A program made the translations under genes and the position numbers. A stretch of 64,000 bases of DNA from Pycnopodia helianthoides (lineage: Eukaryota > Echinodermata > Asteroidea > Forcipulatida > Asteriidae): positions 7,021,195 through 7,085,194 of the forward strand of contig CM063249.1 of the NCBI GenBank assembly GCA_032158295.1, given 5' to 3'. The notes below the pieces were generated by a model that saw only the letters and a program-made list of their open reading frames with translations, was not told the origin of the DNA and did no database searches. Of the stretch, positions 12,032 to 24,000 are shown in pieces (within the stretch, counting starts at the first letter, position 1; every line of letters begins with the position of its first letter).

Positions 12032-15000
12032 GTAAGTGTTATTGTTTTATGTAAAAAACAAAAATCACGAGAGCATTTTTCTAGTACAATTGCCCATTCA
12101 TTGCATCTGGTAAAAGGGGAACTGTCATAGCAGGCCTATGGCTGTGCACGGAATCATAAACTCTAACCGTTCCTGCATGCGTGGCACCGTATCAAATTTC
12201 AAAATGGATTATATAGTTGACTGATGTGGTCCATCACAGCATGATCAAAGAGTGCAATACTTGTTTTGTTATACGATGTCAATAGATTGCAGGAGGGGAA
12301 GACAAACTTTATAAAGTGAAATGGATTCCAATTCTATATTTGAATATTGTTGAACATTAGAGTTGGACCGTGGTTGAACAAATTCAAACATTTTAACAGG
12401 AAATGACCGAAGTTAATTTGATGAACTTTGGTCGGTGATCGAATTTCTGAGCTCGTCTTTGCAACTGGAGAGAAAAATCTTCTTTGGAGGCGATCTGTTG
12501 TCCACCTCCTACATTATCACGACGAAATTGGCAGTTAAGAAAGTAGACGAAGAGTGGTGAACGAACTGTAAACAACAGAGGCAGTCGTTGACCTAGATAT
12601 TGCTTCACTGTTTCCTACGGCGTATTGCACAGGACTTTAAATCGTTTTACCAAGTACCAGAATAATTGCATTCTTACACCCAGTGCTATTTCAAATTATC
12701 GTGCAAGGCAAAGGAAGTGCCTAAACGGTGGGCAGGATCAAGGTAATGTACTCCCGTGGGGTATACCACTTATGTTCCCCTGAGCCAAGTGCATACGTCT
12801 TTGTAGCGCGTCACGTGATTGGTTCTCGGCCAATAAAACAAAAATAAATTAAAATAAATTAAAATAAGCACTGGGATGGTGGTCTTCAAAAATGTGTTTC
12901 CAACGTTGACAGTATTTCGGGGAGATCATCTCTGGAGAGGTTTATCAATGGTACGAATTTTAAAATCAATCAGATTTTTGATTGAAATTGTATTACATGG
13001 TTACCAGTCCATTAAAGACGTATTAATTTGGGTTTTGTTTCTTTTGGGTTTTTTTTCTGCGGATTTAAAAAAAAAAATAATAATAAATTGGGGGGATGTT
13101 TTGCTTTTTAATATAAAAAAAATATCAATTTGCAAACTGCAGTTTGTTTTCGAGTGGTCTCTAACAAATCGACATTCCCTATAGTGTGTATAAGCTTATT
13201 TCTTGGGTTATTTTTGTACTGCGGAATTTCATTGTCAGTGAGCTTTCAGATTTAAACTTACTGTTTTTTGCACAGTTGCCAATCATCTGTTATGACCCCC
13301 CACTCTCTTGTAAAGATCATCATTAATGGAGTGCTATCTATTTCATACTCTAAATAACTTACACAGTACAACAAGACAGTTACAAAGAATGGGGTCGGCC
13401 ATTGACCCACCAGGCATGTGGGTATGGTATCGACCCTCTTATTATTCTGTTTTGAACTTTATTGTTATTCTTCTGTATTTTTTATTTTATTTACCATTCT
13501 CAGATTATTAATTCATAATTACAATACAATTGTAACATAAGTACTTCTGGCAACAAGTCGATGCCTAAGTAGAGACTATACATGTGCAGCCAGCGTTGGT
13601 CCACTGGAAAAATACTAGAACTTGAAAACAACCAAAGACCAGTTAAAATTCTCTCCAATCCAAGTGGTCCGGCTAGATACAAAATGCAAACTTCTGTAGC
13701 ATCCCTATTAAACATGAAATATGGACTAGTGGCATGTTGAGTAGCCCATTATGCACAAGCGTCATCTTAAATATATACCGCAATGCATCTTGGGAAACCG
13801 AGTACGGTTAGTAATAGGCGTCAAGATGGAGGCGTGATGTGATTAATACATGTAATCACGCCAGCCATGCAGCCAATCACGCGATTTTGTACTCCTCTTG
13901 TTCGATGATATGACTTTGGCTGCTACTTTAAAACAACACATAATGTTACTTGACATAACATATGCACGATTTTGGTGCGCACAAAACATGTAATACGTCT
14001 GTTTATGTTGCTATGCAACATTTTCCTGATGTTTTAACTAAAACTTTAATAAACACTAGATGCTTCATATTTTTACTCATTAAAACTACATTTAGTAGTA
14101 CATGTTTTCTTGATATTATAAATCTAAAGCTTGAAATTAACTACTGATATTGTTGTAGACCTTTTTCATAACGGAGCGGCCATCTTGTTTTGTCCACTTG
14201 ATAATGTAAGGCCGTGTCTGAATCAAGCGACTTTGGCTACGGCTATGGCTGCAGTGACAATGTGGGGGAATGGGCGTTTTCGTTTACAGCCACTTTACCG
14301 AAGCCGTCAATTCGGATACGACCTTACCAAGCCAAGACTGGAAAATAGTCTGGTAACCTTTTAATATAATGAGAAACAGTATCAGTGGTCGCTAATGCAC
14401 ACATGACACATGACCGTATGGTGACATTACATTTAACTGGTGGCGAACAACTTTTATTACTATTTATAATAATAAGTTTGCAGGTTTTGGTTTGGGTTTT
14501 TTATTCGTTTATTGCTTTTGGCTTACATGCTATTCTGTAGCCTTAAAGTATTAATGATCATTAAATTTTAACAATTTCAAAAGATAATTTATGATAAAAA
14601 TACAAATTCGTCTACATAGTGCTTTATTAACGATCATCTCAAGCGCTTGCTAGATATATTTTGCAACAGGTGTAGAGAGCTATTTTTGAATACGACACAC
14701 CCATAACATCCAATGTGTGTTGGATTCTTTAAATGTAAATGCAAACCATTTACATGTAGGATTATGAATGTCCACAACAGTCAACAGAATCTTCAGACTA
14801 TAAGGGGAAAAATTAGACCATAGTTAGAAAAAAATTAATAAATTATGCTTACTTGGGCTTCGCTACAAGGTAATTACCTCAGATAAACTACAGTACAAAC
14901 ACTATATAAACAAACACTACAGAAATGACGAATAATGTATAACTATTTACTATACTAAAGTTGGTTTGAGCGCTAGTAGACAAAAGAAATGTTTCAGCTG

Positions 15001-18000
15001 CCGCTGGACCATTTTTTGTTTTTCAATGCGCGGATTGAATAGTGGTTAGTGCTGAGGGTGAGGTATTGTTAATGAGATGTTATGATTAATATTGTTATGG
15101 TGTTAGTGCCAGGGTTCAGTTAAAGTGTTAAGGATTAGTTCAGCGTTAGGAGTACTGTGCTCGGTTTCACAAAACACTAAGATTCATCTTAAGATGAGTT
15201 GTCAGTGTTGCCATAGTGATTTGTATTGTGACATCACACTTTGCTAAGCAATTCAGTTTGGTATGATTAATCGTAGCTCTTTGTGAAACCTAGCCATGGT
15301 GTCGTGATTATTGCCATGGTTTGTGTTTGCATTGCAACAAAGTCCGGCTTGCGCATTTCGCTAAAGCCTGCATTCTGTCTGTTTTGCGCTCTGAGTGTAA
15401 GCTTTGAAATTTCCCATACATATTTGAATTATACTCGTTGAGCAATGTGTAACGTTTGACACACTAGTATGAAGAGCTTAGAACAATTCTGATTAACAAA
15501 AATAACGTCTTTTACGTAAAAATACTTAAGTAGTTGTAAACATCGAAATTTTGTCAACAGATTTGGACAAGTTTTCTTTCTTCATCAAATAAATTGTTTA
15601 CAAAGTTTGTTCCATGATAAAAAGACTAAACCTAAGCCTTTTTGCCTTGGTTTCTGACATGTCTTAGGACAGTTTGATGACTTTAGCTGAATTTTATCCA
15701 ATCTTTCCCTGCAACTTGTAATTACTGTGCAATTTTCACTCAACTTCAGTCAAAAGGGTTTGGCAAGAACAAAAATCTGTACACTGCGCTTACATCATTT
15801 ACACTACTGACATTAAGTGTTGGTAACCTGGGTTTTTGTTTGGTTACTCTTTACTAAAACTTTAAAGTTATAATTCCCAACAACTGTCTCGCCATCAAAA
15901 TCAAAAGGGTATGCGTATTGTGCTTGAATTTATTTAATTTGATTTGCCATGAAAAACCCATGAGGCCAAGCATGCACATTTTTTTAAATCAACTGGTGTG
16001 AGTACCAAGCTACTTGTACAATTTGATCTTGGATTTTGATGGATTCAGTAAAAGCCTATTAAGCAAACAATAAACAAAGGCCGTTTCTGAATTAGTGGAT
16101 GCGGATATGGCTTGATCATCATGTCAACTTGCGTTAAAGCATAATATGATAGACATAGCAACAGCCATAGCCGCAGCTATGAAGGCCCTCTCCTCGAGTG
16201 TCTTCAAACAGTAGGGCGCCATCATGGCCCAGCTCGTTCCGTGAACATGTGGGGAATCAACTGGCTATACTTGACACAGTCTTTTCTTAGTTGTTTACAG
16301 TCAAAAATGCCTTAGAAGTTACAGATGTAGCATCAACATCACATGAACAGTTAAACAGACCTTCAGCTGGTGGCACATCCACAAAGTGTTGGTTAATAGC
16401 TTCAACATCCCAATATGTCACTTCACCAGTTCAGTTGAACTAGTGTAGCGGAGAGTCATCTGTCTAAACTTGACGCAGTCAATCTTCACGATGGTGGCAC
16501 ACAGTCCAAAAGCATTGATTAGCCTCAATGTTGGGTTTATGTCATCTCCAAGGTCATCGTCTCAATCTGCAGTAGAGAATAAATGATTTTAAAAGATGAA
16601 TTTTGATAAACTCTTTTGATACAATATCAACTGTTCTGAAGAAGAGTTAAGTCTGAATGATGTCAGCTGGAAAAAATTCTCTTCCAACGCCAATCAGTTC
16701 TGCACTTCATTGAAAATGTACACACAACATGACACAACACTCCAGGTGTTGTTTTTTCTTTTCTTGCTATGCTGCTGATGTTTTTGTTGTTGTTGGGGTT
16801 GTTGTTTTAAACAAAATCTGAAAAACCTTTTATTTTAATTCAATTTTTTGTTTAAAAGAATTTATTCTTTTAAATCGACGAATTGACACCTTAAAATGTG
16901 CTAATTCTGAAACATTAACTTCTTTGCCAAATTTGTGGGATAAATCTTTTCTCCCCCCCCCCAAAAAAAAGGTTTTAAATGATGTTTAGTTTCTTCAAGT
17001 TTACCGTGTGGACTCTTTGCACATGTATCTTCCAACGATGCTCCTCCAAACAGGTCTGGCTGTAAGTCACCACTCCCTGTATCCTCCAACATTGCTCATC
17101 CAAACAGGTCCGGTTGTAGTCACCACTCCCTGTACCCTCCAACAGTGCTCATCCAAACAAGTTCGGTTGTAGTCACCACTCCCTGTATCCTCCAACACTG
17201 TCATCCATCAGGTCCGGTTGTAGTCACCACTCCCTGTACCCTTCAACAGTGCTCATCCAAACAGGTCCTGTTGTAGTCACCACTCCCTGTATCCTCTAAC
17301 AATGTCATCCAAACAGGTCCGGCTGTAGTCACCATCCCTGTATCCTCCAACAATGTCATCCAACAGGTCCGGTTGTAGTCACCACTCCCTGTACCCTCCA
17401 ACAATGTCATCCAAACAGGTCTGGTTGTAGTCACCACTCCCTGTATCCTCCAACAATGTCATCCAAACAGGTCCGGTTGTAGTCACCACTCCCTGTACCC
17501 TCCAATAGTGCTCATCCAAACAGGTCTGGTTGTAGTCACCACTCCCTGTATCCTCCAACAATGTCATCCATCAGGTCCGGTTGTAGTCACCACTCCCTGT
17601 ACCCTCCAACAGTGCTAATCCAAACAGGTCCTGTTGTAGTCACCACTCCCTGTATCCTCCAACAATGTCATCCAAACAGGTCCGGTTGTAGTCACCACTC
17701 CCTGTATCCTCCAACAATGTCATCCAACAGGTCCGGTTGTAGTCACCACTCCCTGTACCCTCCAACAATGTCATCCAAACAGGTCTGGTTGTAGTCACCA
17801 CTCCCTGTATCCTCCAACAATGTCATCCAAACAGGTCCGGTTGTAGTCACCACTCCCTGTATCCTCCAACAATGTCATCCAAACAGGTCTGGTTGTAGTC
17901 ACCACTCCCTGTATCCTCCAACAATGTCATCCATCAGGTCCGGTTGTAGTCACCACTCCCTGTATCCTCCAACAGTGTCATCCAAACAGGTCCGGTTGTA

Positions 18001-21000
18001 GTCACCACTCCCTGTATCCTCCAACAATGTCATCCAAACAGGTCCGGTTGTAGTCACCACTCCCTGTATCCTCCAACAATGTCATCCAAACAGGTCCGGT
18101 TGTAGTCACCGATCCACGAGAGACTGCTCAGTTGAGGGAAAATTTAGTAGGCACAGACAGATTTAGCTCTAGGCATTAAGGTATCTGTATGAAAAATTGC
18201 AAGAAGAGCCGACTAACATTGTTTCAGGAAGGCTTTTCAATTTGTTTAGATTGTACAAACACAGTTTTGGTATCGCAAATTAAACTGGTTCTAAGGTTGT
18301 TTTACGTCGGTGGTTGGCTGGTCATTAAAGCTTGTAGAATCTCAATTGATACTAGTTTTGTTTACAGCTTTTTTTCTACTGGCTTTGTTACTTAAGAGAT
18401 TTGTTTGAGAGATTTTGAGTTTGAGCGATCCAAAATTTGATGTGATGCTAGTTTTGTTTTCACCTCCAAAGTTACCTCAAAACTTTTGTAGATGTGTTCA
18501 TGTTCCTCAATATTTCTTGATTTAGCTGGTGTCCCATTCAGTAGGTGGCTTCTTCACCAGTAACATGTAACTTATACAACCCGATACATGACCAAATCTT
18601 CTTTGCCAAAGCTGTTGGATGAACATCTCTTAAAAAACAATTTTATAATTTTTACTGGTTATTTGTAGGTGCTTTTTTTTTTTCATTAAACTTACCAAGC
18701 GAGCTGATGTTGACTCTTTGCACCTGTGCCCTCCAACGATGCTCATCCAAACAGGTGCGGTTGTAGCAATCATTTCACAAGAGACTGCTGTACTGAGGGA
18801 CAATTTATTAGACACAGACATTTTTATGATAAATATTAAGAAGAGTCTTAAGAAGAACTATTTTTGTTTCGGGAAAGGTTTCAATTTGTTTGGATTGTAC
18901 AAACACATCTTTGTTAAGCAAGTTAATTGGTTTTTAAGTTGTTTTACCTCTGTGGTTGGCTGTTCGTTCGTATTTGCTCTTTGTCAAATAATAATAGTAT
19001 TTTGACTGTTGGTGTACTTACTACTTCAGAGATTTGTTTGAGATATTCAAATTTTGATTTTAGATGCATATTCGTTTTTCCTTCCAAAGTTATCGTTAAT
19101 CGATGCATAGATTTGTTCAAAAATCCTCAAAATTTCTTGATTGAGTTGCTGTCCATTTTAGTAGGTAGTTTCTTTGCCAGTAACTTGTAACCTAAATAAC
19201 CCGATACATTACCAAATCTTTTGCATGACCTCAGTTCGGTGAAGATATCATCATCTTCAAGACGAAAACATTGTCACCTTTTGGAAAGAAAACTTTTAGA
19301 AAGGTTAGCATTTTGGGGTCACATCAATTAGCCAAAGTCATACACATAACCTGAGATAACCCCAATACTTTACCAAACGAATGTCATCTAAGGCTGCCAT
19401 GTTCGCACTGTTTGCCACCACATCCACTTTCGGAATAACAGGTAACAGACTGTGGGGGAAAAAACAGATTGATAGCCTGGTTAGAGGCTGCGGAAAAAGG
19501 TTAAAGGCTGCGGAAAAAAGGTTAAAGGCTGCGAAAAAAAGGTTAAAGGCTGCGGAAAAAGGTTAGAAGCTGTGGAGGAAAAGGTTATTTTTCTTTCAAA
19601 CTTACCCTATGATACGTTTACCTGATACCTGATGTACTTGAACCTTGCTGCAAACAGCCGACCTCACTGGCCTCCAGTCATTCATCAGGGACATCAAAGG
19701 GAGAGTCTCCATCGTCTACTCCAGTTCTGTGTTTACTGATGGTAGTTCTTAGTTTTGGTTCATTTAATTATTTTGTTTCGGGACTTGTTTTTACTGTCCT
19801 TAAATTTTGTAAAGTACATGTGTTGTGTCAACGCAAAGGAAGTGAGACTGGACATCTAAGAATAAAGACTAAGTACTACATCAGTCACACCTTATACTTT
19901 ACCTACTGCCAGTAAACCTGCTGAAGGAGAGAGAGTTAGTCTTATATCTAGGCCTTGTCTTAATACTCTAGGCTTTTACTGTCTTACCATTCATACAAAC
20001 CTAGGCATCACTGACGTCTTTCACCATGGATGATCTGCTCCTTTTCCCGTTCTTCTCTCAAGGTTTTTTCTTGTGTTTTTTTCGCAGCGCTCACAAATAA
20101 ATGATTTAGATAAATAATTTTCAAAGAACCCTAAAAGATTTAATCTAAAAGATTTGCATTTTGGTACTAGAGCTTTAAAACTGTGTTTGCTTTAAGACCC
20201 ACCCACCCCATTTTTTAATTTTTTTATTTTTACTTTGATCTAAATAAGCAAAGATTACAGCTATTTTGTAATATTTATTTACCTTTTTACTGTTTTTAGT
20301 CTTTTAAGACTTAATGTTATTCATACTCAGTTGAAAATATCTACATTCAGAATTGATGTAATGTTGATATAAGGAATATGTAAATATAAATTTAGCTTAT
20401 CTAAATTTTGTAATTACTACTCCTCAATCAAACATTAATCATCAAATGAATGGTGATCGGACTGAAATATATATTTGTACTGTTTCTTTAGCCTTAATAA
20501 AAGACTTAATCTTATTCATGCTCAGTTGAAAATATCTACATTCAGAAATGATGTAATGCTGATATAAGGAATTTATAAATATAAATTTAGCTCATCTAAA
20601 TTTTCTATTTATTACTCCTTAATCAAACATAAATCATCAAATGAATGGTGATTGGACTGACATACTTATAAATTTTTTGCTATATTTATTACAAAATTGT
20701 CTAATGATTTTAGAAGAAAAGTTTTTAGTTTTTTGTTTTTATTATTATTTTACGGTATTTGGAACATTATAAAAATTGTAAACAAACATGACAACTGACG
20801 ACTTGAAGTATCAACCTTGACAGAAATTTCCAGCTAGACTAGTCTCCTAATTAAAAAGCATCATTGGCTTCGACCAATATGCAAACGTAGAAATCCCAAG
20901 ACTGTGTGTGTGAAGTCAACTTGAAACATAAGCTAGGACAACATCAACAAGTTCGCAGAACATGGTTGGGGTGGTTGTTGGACAATTGGGAGGGGCTCTG

Positions 21001-24000
21001 CAAGAGAACGGGTTAGATCTTCTCTTACCATTCGCAGTTTTCACACTCTTGTCTTTATCTTGAAGGTCAATCTGCGTTATCCGACCTCCACTATTGCGCT
21101 CCAATAATCTAACATCTTTTCATCTTCTCTTTTTTTGTTCTTTTCTTTTTTTGTGGAAAGGTCACTGCTTAAAGTTTGTTTTGAAATTAACGTATTCAAC
21201 CGCTGTTTAGAATCATCATAACTCATCAGAAATAGTTTTATGTGCATTGCATTCAAGTCAGTTCAATTTATTTATTCATCATGTGAAAACACATTCAGTT
21301 TGTTTTCCACTGTACTGCGGTATTTAAAAAATTACACAGTGTCCCCGCAAACCTTCTAGCTCATTTTTTACTGCCATTTGCTCGATAGATTAAAGCAAAA
21401 CTAGAGATAAAGTCCAACATTTATCATAGAGTTGAATCGCAAAAGCGAACTTAAGAAGTGGAGGTCGGATACGGCAAAGCTTTTTTTACCTTGATCCTTT
21501 GGTGAACACCTTGGTCCTTTGGTGTACGTCCAGATTCAGACAAAACACACACATACCACATATCCATAGATCTTCAACTCCCATCTGGTCACAGTCACTC
21601 AAAGATGGTTCCTCTACTTGCAACTCACGACACAGTCTCGTCAATGTCTCTTGGAACTTGGCTGGACGGGAGCTCGCTGCTGGCTGCTGGGTCTGCATCA
21701 AGTCGTTCCCCGTCTTGGTCCACAGCTTACTGCTGCCTTAGTCGTTCCCCGTCTCTGACTGGAGAAAAAACAACCGCGAAACACTTTAATGATACAATTC
21801 AGGTCCAAGGGGGTAATTTAGAGAACATTATTTTTATTACTATTAACTGAACTTTATTTCCAAATCGAAACGAGAGTGTGATTAATATATACGGGGGTGT
21901 GTAAATGTATCACATAATGTAGTGGAAAAGAAAAAAAACAAATTACAACAAAGCTTGGATGTGGAGGGGTTGCATACAAAGAACAGCTTATAAGTCCCCT
22001 AAATTTTTCTTTTGTAGATCAAAGGAAGATAATAATGAACGGATAAAATGAAATAGATAAATTAAATTTAGTCCGGAAACTACTCACTACAAAGCCTAGA
22101 CATGTGATAATATGGAAGTCAAGGAATATTGTACGAAGAGAACAACGTGTGTTGAGGAAGAAAGGATCTATAAGCCTACTGATAATACCAATATTACGAG
22201 CAATAAGTTCACATAACTAATCAATGTTTCCAGCAAAGCTTGTTGTCAATGACCAGACCAAGAAATGTTAGTTCAACATGTACTTTGGATAATATAAATA
22301 CCAATAACAATACTTCAGGTCTGTGAATGTGGTTCAATGGTAGAAATACGTATGTTCCCTAGCCTTACCTCAACAAGAAGACGTGGGAAGGTTGCTCGGC
22401 TCGTTCCTTGACAGTGAAGTTCTCACTGCAGTCTATAGAGATTCTCAATCGCATGAGCCCTCTCCAGTCTCTCAAAAGCCCAACACCGGGTCGGCACTGG
22501 GGTCGGCACTGGGGTCGGCACTGGGGTCGGCACTGGGGTCGGCACTGGGGTCGGCACTGGGGTCGGCACTGGGGTCGGCACTGGGGTCGGCACTGGGGTC
22601 GGCACTGGGGTCGGCACTGGGGTCGGCACTGGGGTCGGCACTGGGGTCGGCACTGGGTCGGCACTGGGGTCGGCACTGGGTCGGCACTGGGGTCGGCACT
22701 GGGGTCGGCACTGGGGTCGCACTGGGGTCGGCACTGGGTCGGCACTGGGGTCGGCACTGGGGTCGGCACTGGGGTCGGCACTGGAGAACATCGTGGTGTC
22801 TACTCACTGCAGTCTTTAGTAACGACTTTCTGGCCACTGACAAAAACACGCACGATTCATACTTCTCGTACTTCAGATCCTGACCTAGCCTTATTTAAAG
22901 CATATCATAGTGCAACAGTTAATGCCGATATGCTTGTGAATGGCCACGTTAAGAATTTTGATAAATTCACGAGTAAAGTTCGTCAGAAAACGCGACGTCC
23001 ACATCCCATCTCAGAGCTGGTTAATAGCTGTCCGCCCATCTCCTACGTTAGCATGCTGCCCTCATGTCTGTTCCACAGACGGCCCAATCTGAATGCTATT
23101 TAAAAGGCAGTATTCGCCACATTGAGTGCTCGTTGTTTGCCCAACAATGAAGATCTTATAACGAGGTGACATTCCACAGTAATCCACAATCTGAGGAGTT
23201 TTTTTTATACGGGAGGACTTGCCGAGTAGAAGTCCAAATCCCGGATGGCTTGTTTAATAATAACATTCCAGTTTGTTTGTTTGTTTGCTTTGTTTGCTTT
23301 GGGTTTTTGTTTTTAGTTGTTGTATTTGGGGGGTAGTTCGTTTTTTTTTATTCTTTTCTTCTTCTTCTTTTTTTTGGGGGGGTGGGGGTTAACCAAAAAT
23401 TTTCACAAGTGTTTAAGTCCCGAACCGATATAAATCAAAGACTCTGCTGTGGTCTAAAAGTGCAGCCATCAATGAATTTGTTATCGTACAATAGGTCATT
23501 TTGGTTGGTAGGCAGTTTGCAACAGCTAATTCTATGTAACTATTCTTTTATTTGTTTATTTATTATTTATCTAGAATTAAGAACAATAAGCAAACAAACA
23601 CATAAACAATTAAAAGAAGGAAGCTGGAGATAGAAAACACCTATAGATCATTTGTCACTTCTGGTTGTTTTGACGGAGCGTTATATTTTCCCTTGCCTTC
23701 GCCTCGGGAGTGCGCCGATGATCACATCGGGAGTCATAGTTTTAACTTGAGCGCTTGAAGCAGTCAATTTTGTATAAACACCACTGATAAATATTCTGCC
23801 TTTTCATTGGTTCAGAGGGCGTCGCATGATACGTCTTAGTTTTTTACCAGAAAGCCGCGCGAACGCGACGCGCTATAGGCTACCCATATAAACCAATGTA
23901 CTATACCCATAGCAACGGCAGCTTTTTGGTACCTAGACGTCTAGGCACTATAGGGTGTTATAAAACAAATATTGACAGCCTTTACTCGTGCAATGTTGAA

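Larger units (their letters stand above)
16922..19220. repeat. Two tandem cassettes, one with an expanded minisatellite
   Basis: Cassette 1 (16922-18600) and cassette 2 (18602-19220) share their left part (CTTTGCCAAA ... ACTCTTTGCAC), a CCAAACAGGT unit, and a long right part. The right part runs from AGACTGCT at 18121 (cassette 2: 18782) through GGTTGGCTG and GTAGGTGG to CCGATACAT and ACCAAATCTT. Cassette 2 holds one copy of the 52-base unit and cassette 1 about twenty. Without the expansion both would be about 620-660 bases. Confidence 0.75.
16537..22460 (-). other. Possible antisense gene: cluster of exon-like stretches, unrecognised
   Basis: Read on the minus strand, several short open stretches with coding-like composition are bounded by splice-like signals. 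From 5' to 3' they are 22460-22365, about 21755-21490, 20089-20025, 19920-19903, 19715-19606, 19449-19374, 18792-18696 and a possible terminal piece 16566-16537 (reading IETMTLEMT then stop). Some neighbours join in phase (19606 to 19449), others do not (20025 to 19715; 19374 to 18792). The product matches no family I can name. It could be a small nested gene, a non-coding transcript or a decayed copy. Confidence is for the existence of some transcript or pseudogene, not for a complete model. Confidence 0.3.

Noticed and set aside
17030..18108. CRISPR array or coding repeat domain
   Set aside because: Units abut without unique spacers and the genome is eukaryotic. The 52-base period rotates the frame into stops.
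22383..23103. Open frames of 166 and 231 codons across the 12-base array
   Set aside because: They owe their length to the array. The 11-base units change register between GSAL, VGTG and GRHW, which a selected protein would not tolerate.
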